The notes under the pieces are model-generated. The model was not told where the DNA came from and searched no databases. It saw only the letters and a list, made by a program, of their open reading frames with translations. DNA of 64,000 nucleotides. It comes from an uncultured Lachnospiraceae bacterium. Its GTDB lineage: Bacteria; Bacillota; Clostridia; Lachnospirales; Lachnospiraceae. This document shows positions 1 through 9,682 of the stretch, in pieces. The DNA lies in the NCBI GenBank assembly GCA_902786515.1, contig CADADA010000018.1, forward strand, positions 16,287-80,286. Direction: 5' to 3'. Position 1 is the first letter of the stretch. Each line of letters begins with the position of its first letter. A program made the position numbers and the translations under genes.

Positions 1-2
1 GT

Positions 3-410
3 GGCGAAGCTGATTATATACTTATACATGATGCGGCAAGACCGCTATTAAAAGAGAGACAGATAGTGGAATTGTGCAAAGTTGTACAGAATCACGACGG
101 AGTGTTGCCAGTGCTTCCGATGAAAGACACCATATATTATTCTGATAATGCTATAAATGTTTCTAAGCTGCTTAAAAGGTCATGTTTATATGCGGGACAG
201 GCTCCGGAAATATTTGCATATGGAAAATATCTGCGTGCCAATGAATTATTGAAAGAAAAAATTCAAGATATTAATGGGTCTACGGAACCGGCGATTATGG
301 CGGGTATGGATATAGTGATGGTGCAGGGGGATGAGAATAACTTTAAAGTAACCACGTTACAAGACTTAAGAAGATTTGAGCAGATGATGAGAGAGGAAGA
401 CAGTTTATGA
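3..410 (+). CDS. IspD/TarI-like cytidylyltransferase, C-terminal part (5' end outside window)
   Basis: The frame is open from base 3, so the gene begins upstream of the window. It encodes HDAARPLL at bases 27-50, the conserved substrate-loop motif of the IspD/TarI family, which transfers CMP to a sugar-alcohol phosphate. The rest fits the C-terminal half of these roughly 235-residue enzymes. It overlaps the following dehydrogenase gene by 4 bases. In TarI/TarJ pairs a cytidylyltransferase and a medium-chain reductase make CDP-ribitol from ribulose 5-phosphate, and this neighbourhood suggests that role rather than the isoprenoid step. The missing N-terminus, with the nucleotide-binding loop, prevents a firm subfamily call. 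Confidence 0.82.
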   Translation, partial: GEADYILIHDAARPLLKERQIVELCKVVQNHDGVLPVLPMKDTIYYSDNAINVSKLLKRSCLYAGQAPEIFAYGKYLRANELLKEKIQDINGSTEPAIMAGMDIVMVQGDENNFKVTTLQDLRRFEQMMREEDSL

Positions 411-1474
411 GAGCATGGATACTGAGAGACATAGGCAAGATAGAATATACGTGTGATGAGCCTGTACCGGATTTTGAGAAAGATGAGGTTTTAGTAAGGG
501 TTAAGGCAGCAGGGATTTGTGGTTCGGATATTCCACGGGTATATGAGACAGGTGCTCATCGGATGCCGTTGATTATAGGACATGAGTTTTCAGGCATTGT
601 AGAGAGAATAGGAAGCAATGTGGATGAAAAATGGGATAAAAAGCGTGTAGGAATATTTCCGTTGATACCATGCAGAAAATGTCCTTCATGTGTGAAAAAA
701 CAATATGAAATGTGTAGACAATATAATTATCTTGGCTCCAGAACAAACGGTGGTTTTGAAGATTATGTTGCCGTTCCGGCAAAGAATCTGATAGAATTAC
801 CGGAAGAAGTGGGTTATGAACAGGCTGCTATGTTAGAGCCGATGTCGGTAGCTGTACATGCAATCAGAAGATGCGATTTAAATAAAGATATGACAGTAGT
901 TGTCAGCGGAATGGGAACTATCGGACAGTTTGTGGTTATGTTTTTACGAGAGCATGGAATTAAGAATGTGTTTGCACTTGGAAATAAACTGATTCAGAAG
1001 AAAGTCGCATTAAGTATGGGGTTGGATGAAAATAATTATTATGATATAAAAAACGGAAAAGCAGAGGATTGGATTTTGTCTGCAACGTCAGGCAGAGGAG
1101 CAGATGTATATTTTGAATGTGTAGGGAAAAATGAATCCGTTACTACCGGAATTGAATGTATTATACCGGGAGGTCAGATTTGTTTAATTGGAAATCCGGC
1201 GACAGATATCTGTCTTGAGAAAAATACTTACCAGCACATTTTAAGAAAACAGCTAATTCTAAGAGGAGCATGGAATTCTTCGTTTTTGGGAGATAGTGAT
1301 TTACAATCCGGTAATGATGATTGGAATTATGTGGTTCGTTGTTTGAAAGAGAGAAAGATTTTACCTCAAAAGGTAATTACTCATCGCTATGAACTAAGTC
1401 AGATGGAAGAGGGATTAAAGCTGATGAGGGATAAGACAGAAGAATATGTAAAAGTAATGATGATATTAGAATAG
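407..1474 (+). CDS. Zinc-dependent medium-chain dehydrogenase, TarJ/GatD-like
   Basis: A 355-residue medium-chain dehydrogenase. The N-terminal catalytic domain has CGSDIPRVY and GHEFSG, which hold the catalytic zinc ligands, and a structural-zinc loop with C-x2-C-x2-C-x7-C spacing near residues 95-110 (PCRKCPSCVKKQYEMC). The Rossmann cofactor motif GMGTIG lies near residue 170. The sequence pattern resembles galactitol-1-phosphate dehydrogenase and TarJ ribulose-5-phosphate reductase. The start overlaps the upstream cytidylyltransferase gene by 4 bases, so the two are probably co-translated and may make an activated pentitol such as CDP-ribitol. Substrate is inferred from context only. Confidence 0.85.
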   Translation: MRAWILRDIGKIEYTCDEPVPDFEKDEVLVRVKAAGICGSDIPRVYETGAHRMPLIIGHEFSGIVERIGSNVDEKWDKKRVGIFPLIPCRKCPSCVKKQYEMCRQYNYLGSRTNGGFEDYVAVPAKNLIELPEEVGYEQAAMLEPMSVAVHAIRRCDLNKDMTVVVSGMGTIGQFVVMFLREHGIKNVFALGNKLIQKKVALSMGLDENNYYDIKNGKAEDWILSATSGRGADVYFECVGKNESVTTGIECIIPGGQICLIGNPATDICLEKNTYQHILRKQLILRGAWNSSFLGDSDLQSGNDDWNYVVRCLKERKILPQKVITHRYELSQMEEGLKLMRDKTEEYVKVMMILE

Positions 1475-1498
1475 CAGAGTAGTTTGGGAGGTCAGTGG

Positions 1499-3310
1499 AT
1501 GAAAAAATATGTTTTATTTGGAGCTGGAGAATATGCCGTAAAGATGATAGATATTATTGGCAAAGAGAATATTGCTTATATCATAGATAATGATATTAAT
1601 AAATCAGGCAGGTTATTGGAAGAAATACCAATATTTAGCTTTGAACAAAAGAAAAAAGATTGTAAAGGATATGAGATTATAATATCAGTTTCCGAAAGGT
1701 ATGGTTATCAAATTGCTGAACAACTTAAAAAAAATGATATTTCAGATTTTAAATCATTCAGGGATATATATTTTCCATACGTAATGAAAGAGATAAAAGA
1801 AAGAAAAGATTATATTGAGGTATATAATAGAGCAATTAATTGGATAAAAAATAATACTCTTAAAAATCAGGGAATTATTTGTCATTCTGGAAAAATGAAA
1901 CCATATCCGGAGGTTACAGGGTATTATATTCCGACACTTATCAGGTGGGGATACAGGCAACTGGCTGTAAGTTATGCGGATTGGTTAATGACAGTGCAAA
2001 AAAAGGATGGTTCATGGTATGATACAGATGATGTTGCACCATATATTTTTGATTCAGCACAGATTTTGAAGGGGTTGCTTGCAGTTTATGATATTCATAA
2101 AAATCAGATAGGAGTAAAGGAAGCGATAATCAGGGGGTGTGATTGGATTTTCAGTTGTATGAAGGAAGATGGGAGACTTGTAACTCCAAGTAAGGATTGT
2201 TGGGGAGAAGATGAAAGCATTTGTTCTGAATTGATTCATATATATTGTATCTCTCCTTTGATGGAAGCTGGAAAGAGATTTCAGAAGCCGGAATATATAG
2301 AAAAATCCAAGATGATTTTGCAGTATTATAAAGAAAACTATAAAGATACGATAATGAATTTTAGTCTGCTTTCACATTTTTATGCCTATGTAATGGAAGC
2401 CCTGGTGGATTTGGGAGAAACGGATATGGCAATAAAGGCAATGAACAATATATCGGGATATAGAAATGAAAATGGAGATGTACCGGCATACCATGATGTG
2501 CAATGGGTATGCTCTACGGGGATGTTTCAATTAGCACTTGTGTGGTACAGGCTTGGAGAAATTGATAAAGGTAATAAGACTTTTTCACGTGCGTGTCAAC
2601 TCCAAAATGAGTCGGGAGGTTGGTATGGAAGTTACATTATAGATGATGAGACGTGTGAAACAAATGATTATTTTCCATTTGATGAAATCAGTTGGTGTAA
2701 TAAGTATTTTTTAGATGCTTTATATTATAAAAATAAGGCAGAATTTGAACAGAGTGCAGATATGTTTCTTGAGCATATTTCAAATATAGATGAGAGATAT
2801 ACATCGGTGAGGAATGTTGTTGCAAAAATTAAAAATGGAGATAATGTATTAGATGTAGGATGTGGGAAAGGACGTTATTTAAAAAATCTTATAAAGGATG
2901 AGCCGGAGAAGAATTATTATGGAATTGATATATCTAGTAAAGTATTAAAGTATATTGAGGAACGTGAAATTACGTGTGAGGAAGGAACTGGAACATGTAT
3001 CCCATATGAAGATAATTATTTTTCTGTAACGTATACATGTGAAGCATTGGAGCACATGATTGATTTTGAAAGTGCTATAAGGGAAATGTGCAGGGTGACG
3101 AAAAGTCAGGGATATGTTGTAATTATTGATAAGAATGCATCGCAGTATGGTGCACTGGAAATATCAGAATGGGAGCAATGGCCTGATGAAGAGCAGTTAC
3201 GTGCAATTATGATAAATTATTGCAATGAAGTTGAAATTATAAACGATTTAGAATACGAGAATATGGAAAATCCACATTTGTTTACAGCGTGGATTGGCAT
3301 GGTAAAGTAA
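1499..3310 (+). CDS. Three-domain protein: Rossmann domain, helical barrel, SAM methyltransferase
   Basis: About 603 residues. The ATG at 1499 is preferred over the upstream TTG at 1484 because GGGAGG lies 8 bases before it. Residues 1-80 form a small Rossmann-type domain (YVLFGAGEYA, then YIIDND) like those of sugar-acyltransferase N-termini. Residues about 95-420 are helical with repeated Trp/Gly-rich segments (KKDGSWYDTDD, NESGGWYG), typical of an alpha/alpha barrel of the cyclase or glycosidase kind. Residues about 440-600 are a class I methyltransferase (VLDVGCGKGRYL). It probably modifies a glycan precursor, but the middle domain's activity is unknown. It lies in the glycan operon 24 bases after the dehydrogenase gene. 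Confidence 0.75.
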   Translation: MKKYVLFGAGEYAVKMIDIIGKENIAYIIDNDINKSGRLLEEIPIFSFEQKKKDCKGYEIIISVSERYGYQIAEQLKKNDISDFKSFRDIYFPYVMKEIKERKDYIEVYNRAINWIKNNTLKNQGIICHSGKMKPYPEVTGYYIPTLIRWGYRQLAVSYADWLMTVQKKDGSWYDTDDVAPYIFDSAQILKGLLAVYDIHKNQIGVKEAIIRGCDWIFSCMKEDGRLVTPSKDCWGEDESICSELIHIYCISPLMEAGKRFQKPEYIEKSKMILQYYKENYKDTIMNFSLLSHFYAYVMEALVDLGETDMAIKAMNNISGYRNENGDVPAYHDVQWVCSTGMFQLALVWYRLGEIDKGNKTFSRACQLQNESGGWYGSYIIDDETCETNDYFPFDEISWCNKYFLDALYYKNKAEFEQSADMFLEHISNIDERYTSVRNVVAKIKNGDNVLDVGCGKGRYLKNLIKDEPEKNYYGIDISSKVLKYIEEREITCEEGTGTCIPYEDNYFSVTYTCEALEHMIDFESAIREMCRVTKSQGYVVIIDKNASQYGALEISEWEQWPDEEQLRAIMINYCNEVEIINDLEYENMENPHLFTAWIGMVK

Positions 3311-3342
3311 TTATGAGAATTACAGGTTAGAGGGACAAAAAT

Positions 3343-4449
3343 ATGTGTTGTGTTTCGATTGTATTGCCATCTTATAATGGTGAAGATTATTTAGAAGAGT
3401 CTATTAACAGCATATTGCAGCAGACATTGACAGACTGGGAATTGATATTGGTTGATGATTGTTCTGACGATGGAACATTGTTAATTATGGAACGATATGA
3501 GAAGATGGATGACAGGATAAAGATTATTACAAATAATCAAAATATGAATCTTCCAAATTCTCTAAATATAGGTTTTAGTCATGCTTCGGGAAAATATTTG
3601 ACGTGGACATCAGATGATAATCTATATCATGTCAGTGCATTAGAAGAAATGTATCACTACATGGAAGAGAATAAAAATGTATATATGGTGTGCGCTGATA
3701 TGAAATATATAGATGACAAGGGAAGATACAAGGGAGATGCACATACATATGATGAAAAGAAATTTTGGTTTAACAATAATGTGGGGGCCTGCTTTATGTA
3801 CAGGTCAGAAGTGCGTAGTAGAATAGGGGAATATAATACAGATTTATTTGGAGTAGAAGATTACGATTATTGGCTTAGGATAAGAAAAAAATGTGGAGAA
3901 ATACAAAGATTGGATAAAGTATTGTATTCTTACAGATTACATGAGAATAGTCTGACAGCTACCCGCTTTTACCAGATTAAAGAAAAATTGAATTGTTTAA
4001 GAAGCGCTAACTGGAAGCAGATGGTAACAGATATACAGGGGGATGCTGAAAAAATGGCAATCTGGTTTGAAATGGTTTTATGTGGTTATAAAATGGATAG
4101 CTATAAAGACGAATTTCAAATTGAGGAGATTGATTTCTATAAAGAATTTGATGAAGATAACGATAAAATTTTGATTTATGGAGCCGGGGAATTTGGGAAG
4201 AGAGCAAAAGAATTATTAGGAGATAATGTGATTGGATTTATTGATTCGGATTCAAAAAAAACAGGGACAATTTATGAAGGTAAGCCGGTGTATTCTATTG
4301 TTGATGCAGAACGTAGATTTAAAGGTTGTCAGATTGTTGTAGCGGTGGATGCATTGAAATTATATGAGATTGCAAAAGAGTATAGTGATAATAAGGGAAA
4401 ATTGATAATGACATCGTTTCATCAGATGTTTGCTAAGAAGAGAATATAA
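3343..4449 (+). CDS. GT2 glycosyltransferase with C-terminal Rossmann domain
   Basis: A 368-residue protein. Residues 1-220 are a GT-A fold family 2 glycosyltransferase: VSIVLPSYNGEDYLEESI at the N-terminus, then LVDDCSDDGT, and the acceptor-region motif VEDYDYWLR. From about residue 270 there is a second module, KILIYGAGEFGKRAKEL followed by GFIDSDSKKTG, the same small Rossmann-type domain found in the gene at 1499 and in three later genes. The nucleotide sugar used is not predictable. It is cytoplasmic, with no membrane segment. Confidence 0.85.
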   Translation: MCCVSIVLPSYNGEDYLEESINSILQQTLTDWELILVDDCSDDGTLLIMERYEKMDDRIKIITNNQNMNLPNSLNIGFSHASGKYLTWTSDDNLYHVSALEEMYHYMEENKNVYMVCADMKYIDDKGRYKGDAHTYDEKKFWFNNNVGACFMYRSEVRSRIGEYNTDLFGVEDYDYWLRIRKKCGEIQRLDKVLYSYRLHENSLTATRFYQIKEKLNCLRSANWKQMVTDIQGDAEKMAIWFEMVLCGYKMDSYKDEFQIEEIDFYKEFDEDNDKILIYGAGEFGKRAKELLGDNVIGFIDSDSKKTGTIYEGKPVYSIVDAERRFKGCQIVVAVDALKLYEIAKEYSDNKGKLIMTSFHQMFAKKRI

Positions 4450-4474
4450 AGAAAAGGAACTTAATTAACCGTGT

Positions 4475-4480
4475 TATAAT
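4475..4480 (+). promoter_or_regulatory. Possible -10 element (TATAAT) before the 4498 gene
   Basis: A perfect TATAAT lies in the 48-base gap between the glycosyltransferase and the 438-residue protein gene, followed by AGGAGG and the start codon. No good -35 is visible 17 bases upstream, so this may be a weak internal promoter or chance. Confidence 0.3.
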
Positions 4481-4497
4481 AAATATTAGGAGGAATA

Positions 4498-5814
4498 ATG
4501 TCAAATCCAGCAGTTTATGTTTTATCGGAAACAAAAATAAAAAATACAAGGGTATGTATAGAAGATAATTTAGGAGAAGCTATACATATACACATAGGAC
4601 AGTTTCGAGTGTCTATGACAATTGATGAATTCTATAAAATTGCAGATCAAATTATAACAGCAGCGGATGAAATACTACAATTAAGTGATTTGAGTCTGGA
4701 AATGTTTGATAAAGGTGCGTTTGATTGGAATTGGTTATGTCGATATGAAGAAATTGAAAAAATAGAAAAAGTTAATGTAAAGGTGGAAGACTTGTTAACT
4801 AAAGGTGAATCAAAGTTGGCACCAGGTATGAATCATATTGTAAGAGTAGCAGATTCACGTCAATATAAAGCATTGAATAATGATATTCAAGAACTTGAGA
4901 GATATGACGAGAAGAATAAATACGGAATATCCAATTTAGAGAGATTAAAAATAGTTTTGAATCTTATAAAAGAAAAGGGATATCCTTACGATGAAAAATA
5001 CATAATGGTGAATCAGTATAACCAAATATATGATGGAGATCACAGGGCGGCATGTTTATTATTTCTAAATATTGAAGAAATTCCAGTTATAAGAATTACT
5101 TTAAAAAATGAAAAGACAATAGAGGAACAAAAAGAAATTGAACAATCGGAAATAGAGAGGTTTTATTTAAAAGGTAAAAAAGAGACGGTGTATATGTGGT
5201 CGGAGGATTTAAATGAACTAAATATAACTTTTAAGGAATTAACAGAAAAAATAGAAAATATGAATATTGGTTGGTATTCTATTGAACGTCCATGGTCAGG
5301 AACTGATGGAGAGGCTGTTGCTGATAAAATAATTGTTATAAAAGAAAACAGAGTGATTGATTTCTGTAAGTTTATGAATATTTCATATTACGGAAAGAGC
5401 GAGTACAGGCACTATCAGTTTTTGTATTCTATGCAACGTTGTGTTTATATTGAATTGACTGATGCCAGGGTGCTTGTTTTTGATAGATTGAGCTGTAAAA
5501 GCAAATTTGAGAATTCAATTATGCCATTAGATAAGGAAATACAGAATATGTCATGGAAAAATATAGAATCAAATAAAGCAGGATTGAAGACAGAGTTAAT
5601 ATATGTAATTGTAGATTCGTTATTAAATGGAGCAGGTTTTTCTAAACAAAATGAGAAATTCGTAAGCGAACACATTGATCTTTTGCAATGTTCAGATTTT
5701 AGAAAATTAATTAAAAAGATATTTTTTAATTATAGTGATATGTTGATAGAGTATTTAAAAATAGGAGATTTTAAAAAAGCATATACAGAATATATTAGTA
5801 ATGAAGATTATTAG
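4498..5814 (+). CDS. Hypothetical protein with a ParB-like DGDHR motif
   Basis: 438 residues, with a strong AGGAGG 5 bases before the ATG. The family was not recognised. Around residue 178 there is YDGDHRAACLL, which resembles the DGxHR motif of ParB/sulfiredoxin-like domains that bind nucleotides or DNA. The N-terminal 60 residues (IHIGQFRVSMTIDEF) resemble the 75-residue protein encoded at 6420. The C-terminal half is Lys/Ile-rich with no clear motif, and there is no signal peptide or membrane segment. It sits in a run of co-directional genes of the glycan locus, so a link with glycan assembly or kinase-like transfer is possible but is only context. Confidence 0.6.
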   Translation: MSNPAVYVLSETKIKNTRVCIEDNLGEAIHIHIGQFRVSMTIDEFYKIADQIITAADEILQLSDLSLEMFDKGAFDWNWLCRYEEIEKIEKVNVKVEDLLTKGESKLAPGMNHIVRVADSRQYKALNNDIQELERYDEKNKYGISNLERLKIVLNLIKEKGYPYDEKYIMVNQYNQIYDGDHRAACLLFLNIEEIPVIRITLKNEKTIEEQKEIEQSEIERFYLKGKKETVYMWSEDLNELNITFKELTEKIENMNIGWYSIERPWSGTDGEAVADKIIVIKENRVIDFCKFMNISYYGKSEYRHYQFLYSMQRCVYIELTDARVLVFDRLSCKSKFENSIMPLDKEIQNMSWKNIESNKAGLKTELIYVIVDSLLNGAGFSKQNEKFVSEHIDLLQCSDFRKLIKKIFFNYSDMLIEYLKIGDFKKAYTEYISNEDY

Positions 5815-5864
5815 ATAAATTAATAAATTTTGTAGAGCAAAGATGCTTAGTAGAGGAGGGTTTT

Positions 5865-6419
5865 ATGTGGAAATCGGTAATGCAAATGATTCAGTCAATG
5901 GATGAAGAAAGATATGTATTTTTGCGAAATACAGAGAATATTAGCGATGACTTTTCTGAAGAAGATGACTTGGATATTCTTTGTTATGATATAAAAAAAA
6001 TTGTAGAGTGTGTACATGCCATTCCTTTGAATAACAGAGATAGGTGCTATAATTATTATACTGTTATTAACAATAGAAAACTATTTCTAGATATAAGATG
6101 TGTTGGAGATGGTTATTTTGATCGCATGTGGGAAATAGAAATGATTGATACACGAAAAAGAAAAGGTTTGTTATATGTACTTAACGATGAGAATCAAAAA
6201 TATTCTGTATTGTATCATTGTTTATTTCAAAAGGATAATTTATCAGCAAAAAAATATAGTAATTATATTGAAAAAGTGTTTGGTAGTTATGATATTAATC
6301 AAAATATAATTCAACTTTCAGAGTTTATGAAAGAAAAGAAATATTGTTTTGAAATGCCTGATGATAAAGGAGTATATCTTAATAATGAGAATATTAAAAG
6401 CCTAAAGGAGATATTATAA
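5865..6419 (+). CDS. Hypothetical protein, possibly nucleotidyltransferase fold
   Basis: 184 residues preceded by GAGGAGGG and a 4-base spacer. The stretch SEEDDLDILCYD near residue 30, followed by FLDIRCVGDGYFD near residue 75, has the spaced acidic residues of a minimal nucleotidyltransferase active site, but the GS motif normally upstream is not clear. It is directly followed, with no gap, by the 75-residue gene, so the two are translationally coupled. The function is unknown; glycan-locus context only. Confidence 0.55.
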   Translation: MWKSVMQMIQSMDEERYVFLRNTENISDDFSEEDDLDILCYDIKKIVECVHAIPLNNRDRCYNYYTVINNRKLFLDIRCVGDGYFDRMWEIEMIDTRKRKGLLYVLNDENQKYSVLYHCLFQKDNLSAKKYSNYIEKVFGSYDINQNIIQLSEFMKEKKYCFEMPDDKGVYLNNENIKSLKEIL

Positions 6420-6647
6420 ATGGGAGAAAAGATTAGAGATATTGGTGAGTTTTATTTAGGAAAAGAGAGGTATCAGATTGAGCTTAATGATGGATATGAT
6501 AAGGCATATTCAAAATATGATATACACATTCAAAATGACCGTGTGCAATATTGCCTTTCGGGAAGTGAATTTATGACATTAGCGTCAGCATTTATAAATG
6601 CAAAGGAAAAACTTGATGCACTAAAATCATACAAAAGCACAAATTGA
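6420..6647 (+). CDS. Small hypothetical protein (75 aa)
   Basis: The ATG immediately follows the TAA of the preceding gene, which indicates translational coupling. The sequence (GEFYLGKERYQIELND, then YDIHIQND) is beta-rich and resembles the N-terminal portion of the 438-residue protein encoded at 4498, suggesting a shared small domain. It has no transmembrane segment and no recognised family. The dense packing with its neighbours supports a real gene. Confidence 0.5.
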   Translation: MGEKIRDIGEFYLGKERYQIELNDGYDKAYSKYDIHIQNDRVQYCLSGSEFMTLASAFINAKEKLDALKSYKSTN

Positions 6648-6664
6648 TATGTGAGGTAAAAGAA

Positions 6665-7120
6665 ATGAAAGAAATAAAAGAAGAAGGTATTGAAGAATTT
6701 ATTGATGCATGGCTTTGTGGCATTTATGAGGAATTAATGTTTTGGAATGAGTATATTGAAAAAAAGGGTGGAAAATTTAGTGCTAATTGGGACAGAAATA
6801 CAAATCCTGATAGGCCATTTACATTAGAAAAAGATATACCTGTACATCAGTACGGGAAAACGTTAGATTTTATAGATATTGGTTCAGGACCTTTTTCAAG
6901 GTGTGGAACGTCAACAGATAAGGTGATATTAAATCATACAGCTATTGATCCTCTTGCGGATGCGTATAAGATAATGAAACAAAAAGCGGGGTTGAAATCA
7001 AATATAAATTTACAAACAGGTTTTGTAGAAATACTGGATAAATTTTTATCTAAAAATTCATATGATATTGTGCATATGAGTAATTCATTAGATCATTGTT
7101 TTGATCCTATAATGGTCTAG
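6665..7120 (+). pseudogene. Truncated class I SAM methyltransferase
   Basis: The ATG at 6665 has GAGG 8 bases upstream and is preferred to the TTG at 6644. The product has the SAM-binding glycine motif (FIDIGSGPFSRCG), the acidic strand-2 end (AIDPLAD) and YDIVHMSNSLDHCFDP at the strand-4 position. It then stops at 7120, about 151 residues, before the remaining beta strands of the fold. A one-base shift just before the stop would extend the frame by only about 18 residues, to the next gene, so the 3' half of the enzyme is missing. It is probably inactive; a dedicated short homologue cannot be excluded. Confidence 0.6.
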
Positions 7121-7160
7121 TAAGATATATTAATATAGTTGAATTGTTATGGAGGTTTTT

Positions 7161-8393
7161 ATGATTGTAGTAGTTGGTGCAGGAAAAAATGGAAGAAAAA
7201 TCAGAAGTGAGTTATTTGATGAAATCACAGAGGTAAAAATTTATGATAATGATAGGAGAAAATGGGGGAGTCTTATAGATGGAGTTAATGTTATTTCACT
7301 AGAAGAACTTATTGATTTTGTGGAAGAGCCAGATAATAGTATTATAGTGGGTGAAAATAGCCCTTCGCTTATACATTTTATAAAGGATTTAAATCCTGCA
7401 TGTAAGATTTTTGAATATAAAAATGCAGGTTTAGCAGAGTTAAATATGTCTTGTATTGAAGAATTTAAGTATGATAATGCAATGGAACTGGGTCAGAAAA
7501 GAATCAAGGATTATATTATTCGTATGCAGGAGTATAAAGAAGAGGGAAAACAAGAGGCATATGAGCATGCTAAAAAATTTATTGAATTTAAAAAGCAGCA
7601 TCCTCAAGTGCCGGAAATTTCTTCTATAGAAATGACAAACAATTGTAATTTGGCATGTCCAAATTGCCCAAATTCAACCCTTTCGTTTCACAAAGGTTAT
7701 ATAAATGATGATGTATTTGAGGCTGCATTGAAATATATTCCACCATACAAAAATGATACAGTTGCCGTTCATTGTATGGGAGAGCCGTTGTTACATCCTA
7801 AATTATTTCACTATTTAGATAAAATGGCTAGAATAGGAACCAATATATGTATTTCGACAAATGGAATTCTTTTAGATGATAACATAGGTGATGAATTGTT
7901 AAGAATATTATCATGTACTGATAACAGTATAATGTATATATCATTTCATACAAAAAAGTCAGTTGAAAGATGGTATGAGTTTGCACGAAAATATGATAGA
8001 TGCCCAATGAAAAATAATATACATTTTTTTGGACAGGTATTAGAGCATAATCAGGAGGATGCATATAAGTGGTTAAATGAGCTTGGAATTAGTGAACCAG
8101 ATAATCATCCGCTCATAAGACATATTACTTCTCATTCGTGGGGAGGAAATGTTGAGAATCGTCGCAAGGAGTACAGTAATATTGAAATAAATAACAGGAT
8201 AAGAAATTGTTATTATTTAAGAAAGAGAAAAATTGCGGTCATGTGGGACGGTTCACTGCGAGGGTGTTGTTATGATAGTAATGCTACTCAAAAATGTGGG
8301 TCAATATTTGATTATGAGAATGCAGACATAAATCCAAGAGGATATGACATATGCAGATTTTGTGATCCTGATTGGATTACGAATTATCAGTAA
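7161..8393 (+). CDS. Radical SAM protein with N-terminal Rossmann domain and SPASM-like tail
   Basis: The ATG at 7161 follows GGAGG by 5 bases and is preferred to the ATG at 7149, giving 410 residues. Residues 1-95 are the small Rossmann-type module (IVVVGAGKNGRKI, then IYDNDRR). The radical SAM cluster motif CNLACPNC (C-x3-C-x2-C) begins near residue 162, and GEPLLHPKL follows as expected for the GE motif. Near the C-terminus, GCCYDSNATQKCGS and CRFC could bind an auxiliary SPASM-type cluster. Such proteins carry out radical chemistry on sugars, peptides or amino groups. The substrate here is unknown; the glycan locus suggests a sugar or its amino-acid decoration. Confidence 0.8.
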   Translation: MIVVVGAGKNGRKIRSELFDEITEVKIYDNDRRKWGSLIDGVNVISLEELIDFVEEPDNSIIVGENSPSLIHFIKDLNPACKIFEYKNAGLAELNMSCIEEFKYDNAMELGQKRIKDYIIRMQEYKEEGKQEAYEHAKKFIEFKKQHPQVPEISSIEMTNNCNLACPNCPNSTLSFHKGYINDDVFEAALKYIPPYKNDTVAVHCMGEPLLHPKLFHYLDKMARIGTNICISTNGILLDDNIGDELLRILSCTDNSIMYISFHTKKSVERWYEFARKYDRCPMKNNIHFFGQVLEHNQEDAYKWLNELGISEPDNHPLIRHITSHSWGGNVENRRKEYSNIEINNRIRNCYYLRKRKIAVMWDGSLRGCCYDSNATQKCGSIFDYENADINPRGYDICRFCDPDWITNYQ

Positions 8394-8470
8394 GATATAG
8401 TATGTAGAAAAAGTGGAATCCTATACCTAAATATTTGTAAAGGTGTATTTATTAATGTTAAAGATGTTTT

Positions 8471-9640
8471 ATGATTATGAAATATAAGGCTGGAGACTTA
8501 TTCAATAAAAGAAAGAGAGACCATAGTATGAAATATTTAAGCACTACGATAGATGAGTTTTCCAAATTTGTTATTGATAATGATATGAATATAATTTTGT
8601 TTGGATATGGAGCTGTGTGTAAGACATTTATTCCATACATTGCAAATAACAGAGGTTTTTCAAACAAGATAAAATATATAATCGATAACAATCCTGCTAA
8701 GAGAGGAAAATACTTTTTGTTTGATGAAAATAAAGTTCCGGTTGTGGATATTAGTATATTTGAAAGAATTCCAAAGAATTATTGTTTACTTATAACTAAT
8801 GGCGATTTTTATTCAGTAATAGAACAGCTTAAACATATAAAATGCTGTGAAGAAATGCCTTGCTTTATTTCGGCCTATATGCAGTTGGATAGGAAATATG
8901 ACAGAAACGAAAATCATATTTATATGGATTATGACAGACCACGTATACCTAAAATTATTCATTATTGTTGGTTTTCTGAAAATAAAATACCAAATAATTT
9001 ATTAAAATGCATAGATACCTGGAAAGAGATTTGTTATGATTACGAATTCATTTGTTGGAATGAAAAGAACTATGATGTTAAACGAAATAGATATACCCGA
9101 GAGGCATATGAGATGGAAAAGTGGGGATATATTCCGGATGTTGTGCGTCTTGAAAAATTGTATGAATGTGGTGGGTTCTATTTTGATACAGATGTAAAAA
9201 TATTAAAAAGTCTTGAACCATTAAGATACGAAGAAGCATTTTGTGGAAGAGAACGAGCAGGACATGTGAATTTTGGAGGAGGTTCCGGGTGCGTAAAGGG
9301 TTGTGACATTATAAAAAAGATATTAGATTTTAGGATTGATGAACCATTTAACCTTGGAAATGGTAATTTTAATGGTGAGGCAAGTGGATATTATGAAAGT
9401 GCACCATTGATGCAAATGGGATTAGTAATTGAAGATGTTAACCAAAAATTAGACGGATTAAATGTATATGCATCAGAGTTTTTTTCTCCTTATAACTATA
9501 TTAATGGTGAGAATATTCAAAATGAGAACACTTTTTCAATACATTTTTTTAGTGGCAGCTGGATTGAAGGAGGAAATATTTTTAGGGAGCAAACTAGAGA
9601 GAAATACGTGAAATTTAGAACGCAAATGGAGAAAATTTAA
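8471..9640 (+). CDS. GT32-type glycosyltransferase with N-terminal Rossmann domain
   Basis: 389 residues if the ATG at 8471 is used; an internal ATG at 8528 is an alternative and neither has a strong ribosome binding site. Residues 35-100 are the Rossmann-type module (IILFGYGAVCKTF, then YIIDNNPAKRG). From about residue 155 the protein matches the GT32/capsular transferase pattern: IPKIIHYCWFSENKIP, then DVVRLEKLYECGGFYFDTD, where FDTD is the metal-binding DXD. It is cytoplasmic and transfers a hexose or aminosugar; the donor is unknown. Confidence 0.85.
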   Translation: MIMKYKAGDLFNKRKRDHSMKYLSTTIDEFSKFVIDNDMNIILFGYGAVCKTFIPYIANNRGFSNKIKYIIDNNPAKRGKYFLFDENKVPVVDISIFERIPKNYCLLITNGDFYSVIEQLKHIKCCEEMPCFISAYMQLDRKYDRNENHIYMDYDRPRIPKIIHYCWFSENKIPNNLLKCIDTWKEICYDYEFICWNEKNYDVKRNRYTREAYEMEKWGYIPDVVRLEKLYECGGFYFDTDVKILKSLEPLRYEEAFCGRERAGHVNFGGGSGCVKGCDIIKKILDFRIDEPFNLGNGNFNGEASGYYESAPLMQMGLVIEDVNQKLDGLNVYASEFFSPYNYINGENIQNENTFSIHFFSGSWIEGGNIFREQTREKYVKFRTQMEKI

Positions 9641-9682
9641 AACATATATTTATGGTAAATCGGTGAAGGGAAGTGGATTAAG

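Noticed and set aside
3..410. Housekeeping IspD of isoprenoid synthesis
   Set aside because: The directly coupled TarJ/GatD-like dehydrogenase and glycan setting fit a CDP-ribitol-type enzyme better; cannot be settled without the N-terminus.
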